Source: an uncultured Alphaproteobacteria bacterium (GTDB lineage Bacteria > Pseudomonadota > Alphaproteobacteria > Reyranellales > Reyranellaceae). Taken from it: a stretch of DNA of 5,939 nucleotides. This document shows, piece after piece, positions 5,766 to 5,939 of this stretch (position 1 is the first letter of the stretch; every line of letters begins with the position of its first letter). The stretch lies in NCBI GenBank assembly GCA_903929895.1, contig CAIYWM010000751.1, positions 1-5,939 of the forward strand, written 5' to 3'. Below the pieces are notes generated by a model. It did not search any database, was not told the DNA's origin, and saw nothing but the letters and a program-made list of their open reading frames with translations. The translations under genes were made by a program, and so were the position numbers.

Positions 5766-5939
5766 TCAGGCGAGGGTGCAGACCTCGTCGAACGCGAAGC
5801 GCGGGCTGCGGGCAAACACCTTCGAGTGATCGCCGTAGCCGATGTTGCACAGGAAGTTCGTCTTGAGCTTGCCGTCGGGGAAGAAAGCCGCATCGACCTT
5901 GGCATTGTCGAAGCCACTCATGGCGCCGCAATCGAGGCC
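5766..5939 (-). CDS. Nitroreductase-family protein, RutE/HadB (malonic semialdehyde reductase) type, C-terminal end
   Basis: Only the last 57 residues are in the window; the gene continues beyond the right edge, and a family member is about 195-200 residues long. The visible part contains [20 protein letters not shown] followed by [12 protein letters not shown], then [13 protein letters not shown] and a TGA stop. This is the C-terminal pattern of the RutE/HadB branch of flavin-dependent nitroreductases. RutE is thought to reduce malonic semialdehyde to 3-hydroxypropionate in pyrimidine breakdown; other members reduce quinones or nitro compounds. No other rut gene is in view, so the in vivo substrate is open. 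The stop lies 2 bp from the stop of the converging LysE-type gene, and no terminator is visible between them. Confidence 0.85.
   Translation of the reverse strand, partial: GLDCGAMSGFDNAKVDAAFFPDGKLKTNFLCNIGYGDHSKVFARSPRFAFDEVCTLA

Noticed and set aside
1..5939. A defence system, prophage, insertion sequence, CRISPR array or novel operon
   Set aside because: Every substantial open region belongs to a known metabolic or transport family. There are no terminal repeats, integrase or transposase motifs, tRNA genes, or spaced direct repeats, and base composition looks uniform.

Overview
This 5.9 kb, GC-rich window looks like an ordinary chromosomal metabolic region of an alphaproteobacterium. The indications are the sdhC-sdhD-sdhA order, the alphaproteobacterial style of the SdhC, SdhD and SdhA sequences, and a mesaconyl-CoA hydratase of the kind known from Rhodobacter. 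A Rhodospirillales- or Rhizobiales-like host is plausible, but I cannot fix the genus. Coding density is very high: the longest non-coding gap is about 136 bp. No RNA gene, mobile element or CRISPR array was seen.

Left part, minus strand (1-2028): the succinate dehydrogenase operon, transcribed right to left as sdhC, sdhD, sdhA. SdhA is cut by the window edge after 409 codons, and sdhB is expected just outside. The genes are 10 bp and 3 bp apart, and each has a good ribosome binding site. A candidate promoter (TTGACT, 16 bp, TAAAAA) and two short palindromes lie in the gap before sdhC.

Middle, minus strand (2165-4128): a two-gene unit with an ATGA stop/start overlap. The first gene encodes a CitE-like CoA-ester lyase or thioesterase, closest in motifs to (3S)-malyl-CoA thioesterase (Mcl2). 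The second encodes a double-hotdog MaoC protein that reads as mesaconyl-CoA hydratase (Mch). In the ethylmalonyl-CoA pathway such enzymes turn mesaconyl-CoA into beta-methylmalyl-CoA and process malyl-CoA to malate. Their products (succinyl-CoA via propionyl-CoA, and malate) enter the TCA cycle next to succinate dehydrogenase, so the co-directional neighbourhood makes metabolic sense.

Right part: across a 68-bp divergent promoter region, pdxY (pyridoxal kinase, PLP salvage) and a LysE/RhtB-type exporter form a plus-strand pair 7 bp apart (4197-5763). Converging on them with a 2-bp gap is the 3' end of a minus-strand nitroreductase-family gene of the RutE/HadB (malonic semialdehyde reductase) type.

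I found no convincing undescribed system. The most useful leads are the unsettled function of the CitE-like gene, a hairpin that could cover the pdxY ribosome binding site, overlapping divergent promoters, and palindromes in the sdh leader.
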